Shown here: one piece after another, positions 27,111 through 35,830 of the stretch
How positions within the stretch are numbered: position 1 is the stretch's first letter
How the letters are laid out: each line of letters starts with the position of its first letter
Source: Convivina praedatoris
Lineage (GTDB): Bacteria > Bacillota > Bacilli > Lactobacillales > Lactobacillaceae
DNA length: 40,002 nucleotides
Assembly (NCBI RefSeq): GCF_933208495.1
Contig: NZ_CAKOET010000009.1
Span: 1-40,002 of the forward strand
Direction of reading: 5' to 3'
The notes under the pieces: model-generated
What the model was told of the DNA's origin: nothing
Databases searched by the model: none
Seen by the model: only the letters and a program-made list of their open reading frames with translations
Position numbers and translations under genes: made by a program

Positions 27111-30100
27111 TTAAAACAATGCAATGGAGTTGTTACGTTGTAATTCTCCACGTGTACCTTGGTTGTTTGAAATGTCATCAACAAAGGCATTAAAGGTATT
27201 AGCACCCATGCTTAGGTTAATGTTGGCCGACTGCTTATTGGCTTCCATCTTCATCGAGACAGTTCCGGTGTCGCTTAAATCAAAACCAGTTGTAATTGGG
27301 TTTAACTGATAGTCAAACTTACCACCACCAACTATTCCGTTAGCCGCTGACATGACATCATTAGCCATATTTGAAATCGAATTAGCTGCTTTATAAGCAT
27401 TATCGTCCACTCCGTTAGCAAATCCAGCAACAGTATACATACCTAATTCTTTGAATTTACGTGATGGAGAATGAATACCAAGCATTGATTTGGCAGCGTC
27501 AAACGCTTGTTTAGCCATATTAGCGGCAGTATTTGCTGCGTCTCTAATCTTGTCTTCAATACCTTGTATAAATCCATTGACTAACTGATGTCCGATGCTC
27601 AACAGACTAACTGACCCAGCTCCATCTTTAGCATTGTTACCGGCTCCTTTACCACTGTTATGAGCATTATTAAATCCCTTCTCAAACCCCTCTATGAACT
27701 TTTGAAGAAGCTGACCACCAGATCCAACCATATCACCAAACATTTCGCCAATACCCTCTATAAATTTCAGAACAACATCTTTGGCTTTTTGATAAATAAG
27801 CGGCATTCTGTCAACTATTCCGTCAATGAATTTAAAGATAAGATTGATACCAGCATCAATAATTTGTCCTAGGTTATCAGCAATTGAATTAATAAATGTC
27901 ACTATCAAATTAATAGCTGACGGAACAATTTCAGGTACATGATCAGCGACAGCGTTTAGGAATGAAACAATCATATTTGATGCAGCACCAATAATGTCGC
28001 CCATACGCTCTGTAATAGCATTTAGGAACCCGACAATAATGTTAATAAACTGATTAACAATTTGTGGAGTATAAGTGGCTATTGACTGAAGGAACATAAT
28101 CATCAAGATCATAACTTGTGACAGTATCTGTGGTGCATACGTGATTAATGATTGCAAGAACCCAATAATAATTAGCATAAACTGCGCTGTTATTTGGGGA
28201 ACATATGTTGCTAGTGTAGTTAAGAATCCTAAGATCATTTGCATAAATGCTGTAGAAACTGTTGGAATTTGGGCTGCCATTGTTGTCACAAAACTAGTAA
28301 TCATCAATGCTAATCCAGTTCCCATAGCTGTCATGATGTTAATCATATTTGAAGCTGCTGACGAAGAATTATTTAACACAGTAATCAGGTTACTAATTGA
28401 ATTAACTAGTACAGATATTCCAAGGGCTGCAATCGCAACGCCAGCTCCAACAGCCAAAACTGATGCACCAAATACGCCAATCCCAACCGCTCCACGAGTG
28501 AGGGCTTGACCAGCTAATGCAAATATAGCTACTAAAGCGCCAATAGATAGTGTAATCGCTAGAACAGCCGTTACTCCATCTTGTCCGGTCTTAGCTAAAT
28601 CGGCAATCGCAAAAACAAACACGCCCAATCCAGCAGCGGCCACGCCAACACCAACACCTATTTCTAATATTGACAAAGCAAGCTTACTTGTTTTTGGAGA
28701 AGCATTAGATGCCACATCTCCGACTGCTGACAAAGGACTTTTTACCGACTTAGCTGCTTTTCCTGCTGAATTAGCTGCTTCCTTGAATTTTAAAAATCCA
28801 TTTAATAGCACAGCCATACCAGCACCAGTAGCTACTAACGCTAGTACTCCTCCCAGCGCTTTCATTTGCTCTTTGTTTTCGGATACCTTTTTAGCCATAT
28901 CTGACAAAGCTTGTGCGGTCTTATTCACAAAATCCCTAAAAGGTTTAAAGTTGTTATAAACAAATACGGCTGCAGCAGCGATACCTATTAATGCAGCAAT
29001 AACAGGATGTTTAACAATTAACGTCAGTCCACTTGCAACAGCATTAGATGCCTTTTCAAACGCATACATAGAACCGACAACAGCAGCCGCTGATCCACCA
29101 ACAATTAGTAATGCTGGTCCGACTGCTTTTAGTAAAGGCAGTAAGAATTTAAACGCAGCCACAGCTTTGTCAGCAACGGCCTTTGAGATTTCATTAACAG
29201 TCTTCCTAAACGGTTCACTAGAGTTATAAGCAACTACAAATCCAAGAGCTAGCGCTGCAATAGTCGCCACTAACAATCCAGCTGGCGTGAATAACGCTGT
29301 AATAGCACCAGTAATATTTTTAGTCTGCGTGATAAATGTTCCCATCGTAGTCATTGCAGTACCAATAACTGGTGATAAACCAATAAAGTTTTGAGTCATT
29401 TGCGCAAATGGAGACTTGCTTTTAGCAGCCCAGTTGATAGCACCGTTAATAAGATCTATATAATCACCAAGCAATCCAGACTTTGATTTCATTGACTTAT
29501 TACGTAGCGATTCCCAGTTACCACCTATTTGTTCGATTTTAGAACCGATATTCTTTTGCATTTCAGAAGCACTATCGTCTAGCGTTTTATTAGCCACATC
29601 TGCAGTAGCAGAGGTTTTTTCAATAGAATTTCTGAAAGCATCCCATGAAGTAGTTGTATTACCAGTTTTATCCCTAACACTATCCATCAGATTACCCATA
29701 ACACGATAACCTTGTATTCCAAATAGGGTAGATAGTGTGGACTGCTTTTGAGCATCTGATAATCCATCCATCTTGTCAGCTAATTCACCAGCAACTACAT
29801 TTAAAGGCTTCATATGCCCTTCAGCATCATAGTAGCTTAGTCCTAATTCACCCATTATGCCCTTTGCCTGTTTTGAAGGCTTAATCATGTGCATAATAGC
29901 GTTGTTTAAGTTTTCCGCAGCTTGTGCGGCCGGAATACCCTTGTTAGTTAGCAATCCGACTGCAGTAGCTGTATCTTCCATAGAATATCCAACTGAGTTA
30001 GCAGTTCCACCAACATCAGCCAATACTTGCTGCATATCTTCGATAGTGGCATTAGACATATTAGCAGTCTGAGTAAGAATAGCTGCAGCTCTTGCAGGAG

Positions 30101-30605
30101 ACTTGAGACTCTCACCCCAAATGTTCATACTTTGTTGAACAACACTAGCCGTTGTTTGCAAATCAGATCCTGCCGCCGTCGCAGCCTTGGCTATTGCTGG
30201 GAACTCTTCCTTAATTGTATCAATAGAGGCGCCATCCTTAGCCATGGCAACCATGGCATCGGCCGCGTTCTGAGCAGACAGAGGCAAATCAGCACCCATC
30301 TTGTTGGCCACGTCAGACAGTCCTTGAATATCTTTAGAAGTACCACCGGCAATAACAGCCGCTTTGTTTAAACTAGCTTCAAAGTCCCCAAATGATTTTA
30401 ATGACTTCATTCCAATAGCTGTAGTAGCGGCACCGGCAACTGTCATTGCTTTTCCCATCTTACCAGCATAATCAGATATATTACTGAACGATGAACTAGC
30501 TTTACCAGCAAAATTACTCATGCCATTAATCGCTGTCTGTGTGCCTGCTAAGAATTGACTTGTATCAGCCGAATAGACGGCTTTTACTTCATATTGTTCA
30601 GCCAT
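27111..30605 (-). CDS. Tail tape measure protein
   Basis: 1164 residues, by far the longest phage gene. The N-terminal 360 residues carry the TP901-type core (AATTAIGMKSLKSFGDFEA, a DMQQVLADVGGTANSVG block and GIQGYRVMGNLMD). The middle has several hydrophobic, alanine-rich segments (about 410-755). Residues 791-966 are eight tandem 22-residue repeats. The C-terminal GIHSPSRKFKELGMYTVAGFANG is a common tape-measure ending. It sets tail length and enters the membrane at infection. The start has GGGAGG and overlaps the chaperone frame by 8 bases. Confidence 0.95.
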   Translation of the reverse strand: MAEQYEVKAVYSADTSQFLAGTQTAINGMSNFAGKASSSFSNISDYAGKMGKAMTVAGAATTAIGMKSLKSFGDFEASLNKAAVIAGGTSKDIQGLSDVANKMGADLPLSAQNAADAMVAMAKDGASIDTIKEEFPAIAKAATAAGSDLQTTASVVQQSMNIWGESLKSPARAAAILTQTANMSNATIEDMQQVLADVGGTANSVGYSMEDTATAVGLLTNKGIPAAQAAENLNNAIMHMIKPSKQAKGIMGELGLSYYDAEGHMKPLNVVAGELADKMDGLSDAQKQSTLSTLFGIQGYRVMGNLMDSVRDKTGNTTTSWDAFRNSIEKTSATADVANKTLDDSASEMQKNIGSKIEQIGGNWESLRNKSMKSKSGLLGDYIDLINGAINWAAKSKSPFAQMTQNFIGLSPVIGTAMTTMGTFITQTKNITGAITALFTPAGLLVATIAALALGFVVAYNSSEPFRKTVNEISKAVADKAVAAFKFLLPLLKAVGPALLIVGGSAAAVVGSMYAFEKASNAVASGLTLIVKHPVIAALIGIAAAAVFVYNNFKPFRDFVNKTAQALSDMAKKVSENKEQMKALGGVLALVATGAGMAVLLNGFLKFKEAANSAGKAAKSVKSPLSAVGDVASNASPKTSKLALSILEIGVGVGVAAAGLGVFVFAIADLAKTGQDGVTAVLAITLSIGALVAIFALAGQALTRGAVGIGVFGASVLAVGAGVAIAALGISVLVNSISNLITVLNNSSSAASNMINIMTAMGTGLALMITSFVTTMAAQIPTVSTAFMQMILGFLTTLATYVPQITAQFMLIIIGFLQSLITYAPQILSQVMILMIMFLQSIATYTPQIVNQFINIIVGFLNAITERMGDIIGAASNMIVSFLNAVADHVPEIVPSAINLIVTFINSIADNLGQIIDAGINLIFKFIDGIVDRMPLIYQKAKDVVLKFIEGIGEMFGDMVGSGGQLLQKFIEGFEKGFNNAHNSGKGAGNNAKDGAGSVSLLSIGHQLVNGFIQGIEDKIRDAANTAANMAKQAFDAAKSMLGIHSPSRKFKELGMYTVAGFANGVDDNAYKAANSISNMANDVMSAANGIVGGGKFDYQLNPITTGFDLSDTGTVSMKMEANKQSANINLSMGANTFNAFVDDISNNQGTRGELQRNNSIALF
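27708..28235 (-). repeat. Eight 66-bp (22-residue) tandem repeats in the tape measure gene
   Basis: Eight exact-length 22-residue units align without gaps, each of the type [IVM]-x-x-F-[LI]-x-x-[ILVF]-x, often with P-[QE]-I in the middle, and a partial ninth follows. DNA identity between units is low, so the repeats are old or selected at protein level. Confidence 0.85.
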
Positions 30606-30948
30606 TTAACCTCCCTTCTAGCTCATCTAGTAGAGCCATGTTGTATTCTTCCTCAGGCTTAGCAATATTAACCGCTGCGCCTGGATTAAACTGTAATTTC
30701 ACATCATTGACAGCTTGCTTGTACTGATTACCAAAAAACTTATCGAACGTGTCAAACTTAAGATGATCACCACTAGCATTAGTTTGTTGTGAGCCTAAGT
30801 TGGCCCACGCTGCTTGGTGGAGTGAGTACATATTATCTAACTCACGCAATTGTGCAGCTTCAAGGTGTAGTTCGTACTCCCTAGGCGTCATCAGTTCAAT
30901 CGTTTCAATGTCGCTTATACCAAAATAGCGCAACCCGTTTACCAACAA
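30598..30948 (-). CDS. Tail assembly chaperone, second (frameshifted) frame
   Basis: 116 residues if started at the TTG at 30948, but no ribosome site precedes it. The frame is -1 relative to the first chaperone gene and stays open back to 31050, overlapping the end of that gene by 67 bases. This is the G/GT arrangement of siphophages, where a programmed -1 frameshift fuses both parts into a long chaperone that helps load the tape measure. The expected product is the fusion rather than this piece alone. It overlaps the tape measure start by 8 bases. Confidence 0.75.
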   Translation of the reverse strand: MLVNGLRYFGISDIETIELMTPREYELHLEAAQLRELDNMYSLHQAAWANLGSQQTNASGDHLKFDTFDKFFGNQYKQAVNDVKLQFNPGAAVNIAKPEEEYNMALLDELEGRLNG

Positions 30949-30983
30949 TTCGTGGTACGTGGTTGCGCTGTCTTTGGGTTCTT

Positions 30984-31364
30984 CTATTGAGCGGCCGCCT
31001 GCTTCTGTACGGCGGCTACCACTTTTGACGTGAAACGAGTTTCCTCTAGATTAGTAATGACCATTTGAGACAAGGCATCCAAATCAGTCCCATCTTCTTC
31101 AAAATAATCATTCAATGTCTTAACAGTTAGCTTGCCACCGACTGCATGGTTAGCAACCAACAAAATATCACGCAAAGCAATTGGACTTTCTTCCATAATA
31201 AGCTTTGACATAACCATCTTTAGACCGACTTCAAACGTAATCCCGTTATTAGTACCCTTAACAAATTCATCAAGTAATTCACTAAAGCGCATGTTAAAAC
31301 TAAACTTTTCATCCTTACCATTAATTGGCAATGTGAATGACTTGAAACCCAAAACTTTACTCAT
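30984..31364 (-). CDS. Tail assembly chaperone, first frame
   Basis: 126 residues, between the major tail protein and tape measure genes, the universal position of the tail chaperone. The protein is acidic and helical, with MRFSELLDEFVKGTNNGITFEVG typical of LAB-phage chaperones, and ends in an alanine/glutamine tail (KQAAAQ). AAAGGAG lies 9 bases before ATG 31364. The next frame is -1 shifted and lacks its own ribosome site. Confidence 0.82.
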   Translation of the reverse strand: MSKVLGFKSFTLPINGKDEKFSFNMRFSELLDEFVKGTNNGITFEVGLKMVMSKLIMEESPIALRDILLVANHAVGGKLTVKTLNDYFEEDGTDLDALSQMVITNLEETRFTSKVVAAVQKQAAAQ

Positions 31365-31441
31365 GAAATATTCTCCTTTTTATCAATACATTAAATGGGC
31401 CTCTCACCCCGTTTGAACGTTTAGCCGTTGTCGCTTATTAG

Positions 31442-31987
31442 TTACTTTGGCGCTTGTGCGTTATTGGATTGCTCTGAACCAGTCACAACACCCAAGTCTT
31501 GGAAGTCATAACTTACGTCAGTATCACTATTTGCATCAAGTGATAAGTCGCCCTTACGAGCATAACCGCCATTAATTGAGGCTTCTAGCTTGAGCGAAAC
31601 ACTGTTGTCACTGTCGCCGGTTTCTTCTGAAGAAGTCATGTGAGCGCGCATATAGCGACCCGCACACGTCCCAGGCTTAGTTCCTGGCGTATCAGTATAA
31701 GCGATCCAGAACTCTACTTCTTTATCCTGATTGATAGCGTCATCGAGGTCATTCTTGACCACACTTTGATTAGAGGCCAACAATTCAAGTGACAAGGTAC
31801 CATCAAGCGAACCGCCCTTTTGCACCTTACCATCCTTCGTGTCTTCGCTCTTCTTGTCACGGCTCAGCTTGTAGCTGTAAGTCGTTTGATAGGCCGCCTT
31901 AATACCGCGCGTCTTACTTTCATTTTCACGCAAACGCACAAACACAATCGCTTTGCCGCCTGACTTAGCCTTTAAATCTTCTGCCAT
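31442..31987 (-). CDS. Major tail protein
   Basis: 181 residues. Size, position between the tail terminator and chaperone genes, and the pattern of a beta-rich fold (LDGTLSLELL, VEFWIAYTDTPG, SLKLEASINGGYARKGDLSL) match the TP901-1-type major tail protein, which forms the tail tube. A strong ribosome site (AGAAAGGA) precedes ATG 31987. The 77-bp gap to the chaperone gene shows no promoter I can support. Confidence 0.88.
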   Translation of the reverse strand: MAEDLKAKSGGKAIVFVRLRENESKTRGIKAAYQTTYSYKLSRDKKSEDTKDGKVQKGGSLDGTLSLELLASNQSVVKNDLDDAINQDKEVEFWIAYTDTPGTKPGTCAGRYMRAHMTSSEETGDSDNSVSLKLEASINGGYARKGDLSLDANSDTDVSYDFQDLGVVTGSEQSNNAQAPK

Positions 31988-32005
31988 AAATAAATCCTTT
32001 CTAAA

Positions 32006-32416
32006 TTAAAAGACACGATACGTTACATCTAACGTTCCGTGCCATAGTTGCAAATTATCTTCTTGTTCTAAATCAACGCTATTGACCGTATACACTGGGT
32101 CAAGTTCAACCGAGTAGCTGTCTGTGCTGCTTAGTTTCATCAAATATTTAAATACTTGCGATTTCAACCGCTCGACTTCGTTTCGGCTCTTTGCATCCCC
32201 AAATATGTGAATGGTTAGAGATGGCTTAGCCCTCAGTGCTCCCTTGGCCGGTGCATATTGCTGCAATGAACTATTGCCCAGCACCACAAAGGGTTTGTCG
32301 GTTTTAACCGCCTTAAAATCAGGCAACCGCTTATAGAACTGTCCAGCGGGTAGATTGTCAAACAACCACTTACCAACAGTTTGAACCAGCTCATAATCTG
32401 GTGTATATTCAGGCAT
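32006..32416 (-). CDS. Tail terminator / tail completion protein
   Basis: 136 residues from ATG 32416 (MPEYTPDYELVQTV). The frame runs further upstream to 32530, but that part is the shadow of the preceding gene. Order (HK97-gp10 protein, this gene, major tail protein) and the alternating strands such as SLTIHIFGDA and GTLDVTYRVF fit the tail terminator that caps the tail tube. It overlaps the previous gene by 8 bases. Confidence 0.78.
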   Translation of the reverse strand: MPEYTPDYELVQTVGKWLFDNLPAGQFYKRLPDFKAVKTDKPFVVLGNSSLQQYAPAKGALRAKPSLTIHIFGDAKSRNEVERLKSQVFKYLMKLSSTDSYSVELDPVYTVNSVDLEQEDNLQLWHGTLDVTYRVF

Positions 32417-32780
32417 TCTCGAGCACCGCCTCCATATTTCTAATAAACACTTCTTTGTGGATTTGATAGGCCTGATACATGAATAGTTTTGGTTGAATGA
32501 AGCGAGTGCCGTTTTCCTGAGCATAACCATAGTTAAAATTACGGTTCATTGCGTTACCAGTCACTGTTCCTGTCGACACTAACCCAGTATTCACAAAGCT
32601 AATATCAATATTGCGCCGTAAAAATCCAGTCTTAACTGGTGCTAAACGTGCCGCCTGTGCCTGTGTACTGGCCGTAGTCGAACGAACCAATTCACGAGCT
32701 GCTGCAGGTACCCTAGTGAGCTTATTAGTGTGTACCGAGATAAACTTATCAGCCCCCTCAATTCTAAATCCACTACTCAT
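32409..32780 (-). CDS. HK97 gp10-family tail completion protein
   Basis: 123 residues. APVKTGFLRRNI in the middle and YAQENGTRFIQPKLFM later are the two signature blocks of the HK97 gp10-like family, which takes part in joining head and tail. It overlaps the stopper gene by 4 bases and the terminator gene by 8. Confidence 0.9.
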   Translation of the reverse strand: MSSGFRIEGADKFISVHTNKLTRVPAAARELVRSTTASTQAQAARLAPVKTGFLRRNIDISFVNTGLVSTGTVTGNAMNRNFNYGYAQENGTRFIQPKLFMYQAYQIHKEVFIRNMEAVLENA

Positions 32781-33079
32781 TGCACGCCCGCCTCCTTCAA
32801 CATGATTGAATTACGCAACCCAACTTGTTGACGCTCTAGAGGTAGATATTTCACACCATCAATTAAGCAATAATCGAATATAGGTAACGGCGTAACTGTC
32901 CGCATAATCTTTCGATTATATGCTACCTGCCCATAATCACGATAAGCACGAGCCGCTGATAAATTGGTAATGTTAACCGTCACACTGGTTACTAGATTAC
33001 CTTTTGGATCATATTCTACCGTTGGGTCTTCCGATTCAACTTGGGAAACATATAGCGCTACATGGGTGCTCATATTCAT
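32777..33079 (-). CDS. Head-tail stopper (head closure) protein
   Basis: 100 residues, third of the four joining genes. The beta-rich content and the blocks YGQVAYNRKIMRTVTPLP and FDYCLIDGVKYLPLERQ fit SPP1 gp16-like stopper proteins, which close the portal channel after DNA packaging. Assignment rests mainly on gene order. The start overlaps the connector stop (ATGA). Confidence 0.75.
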   Translation of the reverse strand: MNMSTHVALYVSQVESEDPTVEYDPKGNLVTSVTVNITNLSAARAYRDYGQVAYNRKIMRTVTPLPIFDYCLIDGVKYLPLERQQVGLRNSIMLKEAGVQ

Positions 33080-33408
33080 AAGAATGTAACCTTTCCGTGA
33101 TGCGGACCAAAGTAACCATGCTTATACTCGTTTATTTCAGACATATATCGACTAAAGTCGTCGTCCTGAAAAACCATGCTTAACCCATCTTGATTAGCTG
33201 ACTTCATCCCCTCGTTACCAATTCTAGAAAACCGAGCAGCAGACACATCAGCAACAATGTAATTAAACTTAGCAGGAATAGAACCATCATCATCAACACC
33301 CAACAGAACAGCTAAACGTTCACGAGTTCGACACTCAATGATGTCTAACTTATCTTTGGTCGATGATTCATTATCAATCAACGTTACATAATCGTTTGCT
33401 ACACCCAT
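33076..33408 (-). CDS. Head-tail connector (gp6-like adaptor)
   Basis: 110 residues, helical at the N-terminus (DYVTLIDNESSTKDKLDIIECRTRERLAVLL). It directly follows the capsid gene, the place of the adaptor that binds the portal ring (SPP1 gp15/HK97 gp6 type). The central ADVSAARFSRIGNEGMKSANQDGLSM is often seen in these adaptors in LAB phages. It overlaps the stopper gene by 4 bases. Confidence 0.8.
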   Translation of the reverse strand: MGVANDYVTLIDNESSTKDKLDIIECRTRERLAVLLGVDDDGSIPAKFNYIVADVSAARFSRIGNEGMKSANQDGLSMVFQDDDFSRYMSEINEYKHGYFGPHHGKVTFL

Positions 33409-33416
33409 TAGTCACC

Positions 33417-34271
33417 TTACTTTCCAGTAGAAGCACTTACCCCAGCAGTCAAGATAGCCTTCTTGTTAATGTCAGGAACAAAAGCACCATACTTACCAGC
33501 ACCTTGCAATTCAATACCAGAGAAGTCGTGCGCTTCCATGGTACGCACTGTTTCAATTCCTAAGAATGCCTTGGCAATATTGTCCGGAGTAAAGATAACC
33601 TTGGCGCCGGCCATGTATTGTTCTGGCGTTTCCTGAATAGTAATGCCCTTCAACTTCACAATACCGTTAGTATCAATGTTAACTGCCGATCCCTTAGCAG
33701 TAGTAGTCAACGTTGCATCAATAATAGCGTTGTACGTCTCCGGCTCAACGTAGGCACGAATTGGCGCAATGATTTCGTTATTAGTCATCATGGCCTTGGC
33801 CTTACCAAACAACTTAACTGGGTCACTTGCAGAGCCTAAATCAGCAGAAGCTGCAGCAACAAGCTTAGAACCATAAAGATTGTTAAACAAGCGAATAAGC
33901 GCCTGAGAACGTTGGTCTAAACGGTCTGCCAAGGCAGCACTAATGTCTGCGTTAACGGTGAAGTTGTCAAGACCCTCATTGATTGCCCATGTTGAGTCGT
34001 AAGGTACATCCTTATCTTGGTAGATAACTTCCTGACGCTTACCAAAACGGCTTGAGTTGTCTGTTCCAGTTCCAAAAGCGACATTGGCATCGGTATTATA
34101 AGTACCAACAACCACCGGCATGTCGTTTGTTTTCAAGCTAAACATTGTCTTGGCGTTTGTCACACCATCAGCAACTTGCATTGCACCGAAAGCCGGTTGG
34201 AATGCAGATTGTGAACGGTATACTGCTTGGATAATTCCAGCAAACTTTGAATCTAAAATTTGTAATGCCAT
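33417..34271 (-). CDS. Major capsid protein
   Basis: 284 residues, probably HK97-fold. It follows a scaffold gene, as expected. The C-terminal part (IIAPIRAYVEPETYNAIID, KLKGITIQETPEQY, AKVIFTPDNIAKAFLGIE) carries the A-domain pattern of HK97-like capsids. AAGGAGG precedes the start. No protease gene is seen, consistent with a separate scaffold and no capsid N-terminal processing. Confidence 0.88.
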   Translation of the reverse strand: MALQILDSKFAGIIQAVYRSQSAFQPAFGAMQVADGVTNAKTMFSLKTNDMPVVVGTYNTDANVAFGTGTDNSSRFGKRQEVIYQDKDVPYDSTWAINEGLDNFTVNADISAALADRLDQRSQALIRLFNNLYGSKLVAAASADLGSASDPVKLFGKAKAMMTNNEIIAPIRAYVEPETYNAIIDATLTTTAKGSAVNIDTNGIVKLKGITIQETPEQYMAGAKVIFTPDNIAKAFLGIETVRTMEAHDFSGIELQGAGKYGAFVPDINKKAILTAGVSASTGK

Positions 34272-34286
34272 TTAAGGCCTCCTTGT

Positions 34287-34862
34287 TTACTTGTACTTTT
34301 TCATAATTGCTTCGTATGGGTCGTTAGTTCCACTCAAATTAGAGCTTGAACCACCGGGCTTGCCTGACCCACCCAGTTTCTTATCAACTTGTTCATTCAC
34401 ACGTTGGTCAATGATTGTTGCGATGTTATCGGTTGCCTTATTGATAGCGTCTGCATCCCCTAATTCAACCAATACACTAGCTAATTCAGAAGGTAGCCCC
34501 TTGTCAGCTAGCACGTCCTTAACGTTGGCCGTTAGTTCACGCTTGTTGATTTCGGCTTCACGCTTTTCTAGTTCTGACATACGCTTGTCTTCTTCGGCCT
34601 TAGCCTTTTCAGCAGCGGACATCTTGGCTAACTTAGCGCCCTCTGACTTAGCTTCTTCTAACTTGGCATCTAAATCAGACTGCCAACCGTCACGAGCCTT
34701 TGCTACACGACGCTCTGCTTCTTGATCTAAACGCTTAGCTAACTCTTCTTGGGTAAGCGTTACTTTTTCTTGCCCGTTCCCTTCTTTCCCTTGCAAGCCA
34801 TCATTATCACCGCCCTTTCCTTCGTCTGCTTCTTCGTACATAAAACGATTGAATTTCAACAT
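34287..34862 (-). CDS. Capsid scaffold protein, DUF4355/GP20-like
   Basis: 191 residues, highly charged. A long helical stretch (about 35-115) rich in E, K and A (LDQEAERRVAKARDGW, then AEKAKAEEDKRMSELEKRE) is typical of phage scaffolds of the DUF4355 type. A C-terminal basic, serine/glycine tail (GSGKPGGSSSNLSG, then KKYK) probably binds the capsid. AGGAG lies 9 bases before ATG 34862. A 143-bp gap with repeats and a terminator separates it from the minor head gene. Confidence 0.88.
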   Translation of the reverse strand: MLKFNRFMYEEADEGKGGDNDGLQGKEGNGQEKVTLTQEELAKRLDQEAERRVAKARDGWQSDLDAKLEEAKSEGAKLAKMSAAEKAKAEEDKRMSELEKREAEINKRELTANVKDVLADKGLPSELASVLVELGDADAINKATDNIATIIDQRVNEQVDKKLGGSGKPGGSSSNLSGTNDPYEAIMKKYK

Positions 34863-34890
34863 GTTATTAATCTCCTAATACACAATGATT

Positions 34891-34925
34891 GGCACAGTTT
34901 CCACCAATAAGGCACAACCTCCACC
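34891..34925 (-). repeat. Two 15-bp repeats upstream of the scaffold gene
   Basis: On the minus strand GGTGGAGGTTGTGCC, a 5-base spacer, then GGTGGAAACTGTGCC: 12 of 15 positions agree and the three differences fall together in the centre. The 20-bp spacing puts both on nearly the same DNA face. Role unknown. Confidence 0.7.
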
Positions 34926-34979
34926 GTTCATTCCATTTCGTTACTAAATTGAGTAGTTAAAGGCGTGCTCAGGCCATAA

Positions 34980-35007
34980 TAAAAGCACCTACATTGCTGT
35001 AAGTGCT
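34980..35007 (-). terminator. Terminator inside the late operon, after the minor head gene
   Basis: On the minus strand AGCAC-T-TACA, GCAA loop, TGTA-G-GTGCT, then TTTTATT. The stem starts within the stop codon of the minor head gene. It could reduce transcription into the scaffold and capsid genes unless read through. Confidence 0.7.
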
Positions 35008-35830
35008 AATCTGCATATATTTCACCACTATCCACCGCTACTACTGCACATCGACAGTTAGGGTGCCTTGGTATTGTGTAACGTCCACTACCAAATTTAT
35101 CGGCCTTGAATTGTTTACCATCATTTTCAAGACAGAAACGACAGGCACCAGGACTGGCAACCCACTCCATCTTGTCGTAACCAGCCATTTTAATGTTACG
35201 AACTTGTTGTGCTGCAGATACTCTAGCACCTTCAGTCCTTAAGATACGTTCTGCTTGATACTTAGCTACGCCAAACTTATCTCTTAACTCTTTCGTAGCG
35301 GACATTGGGTTCTCATTCAACAACGCTTGGCGCATAATTCTTGATATATCCGAACGCAACTGTGCTTGGTTACTCCATATTCGGCTAGACCAGGTCATAC
35401 CGTCATAAGTTTTGTTGATGATTTCATCCCCAACAGTCTTGGCGGTCTGCTTATATATCTTGTTACCAAATTCAGCCGTTTGCTTAGCATCCAAATGTAA
35501 CGCTCTACTAATCTCGTCAATACTTTTGACAGCAATAACACTGGTGTACAACGCTGTGGCATACTCAATCATTTGGTCTACGTTAGATACATGGACTTGA
35601 TTCATACCGTTCTTAGTCGCATATATATTCAACTCGGACATCAATTCTGGGTCTGGTGCTCTAGAATTATCCGACTGTTGGAAGTCTGGATACTTCGACT
35701 GGAACAATGCCCACCACACTAAAAACTCTAATGATTGTTGCTTCACGATTTTATCAATCAGCTTAGCGTTCTTAGCGTCCTGCTTAATCTGACGTTTGCT
35801 AAATTGAAAGGCCTCATAACGGTTATTCAT
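35006..35830 (-). CDS. Minor head protein, SPP1 gp7/F-like
   Basis: 274 residues. The C-terminal domain has TEGARVSAAQQVRNIKMAGYDK and the HPNCRCAVV motif that defines the SPP1 gp7-like minor head family, with conserved C-x-x-C (ACRFC) in the segment WVASPGACRFCLEN. These proteins sit inside the procapsid near the portal and help early DNA entry. The start overlaps the portal gene by 8 bases. Confidence 0.9.
   Translation of the reverse strand: MNNRYEAFQFSKRQIKQDAKNAKLIDKIVKQQSLEFLVWWALFQSKYPDFQQSDNSRAPDPELMSELNIYATKNGMNQVHVSNVDQMIEYATALYTSVIAVKSIDEISRALHLDAKQTAEFGNKIYKQTAKTVGDEIINKTYDGMTWSSRIWSNQAQLRSDISRIMRQALLNENPMSATKELRDKFGVAKYQAERILRTEGARVSAAQQVRNIKMAGYDKMEWVASPGACRFCLENDGKQFKADKFGSGRYTIPRHPNCRCAVVAVDSGEIYAD

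Noticed and set aside
28141-28509. A 122-codon plus-strand frame inside the tape measure gene, and a similar one at 30027-30371
   Set aside because: Antisense shadows of a long, biased coding sequence; no ribosome site or family features.
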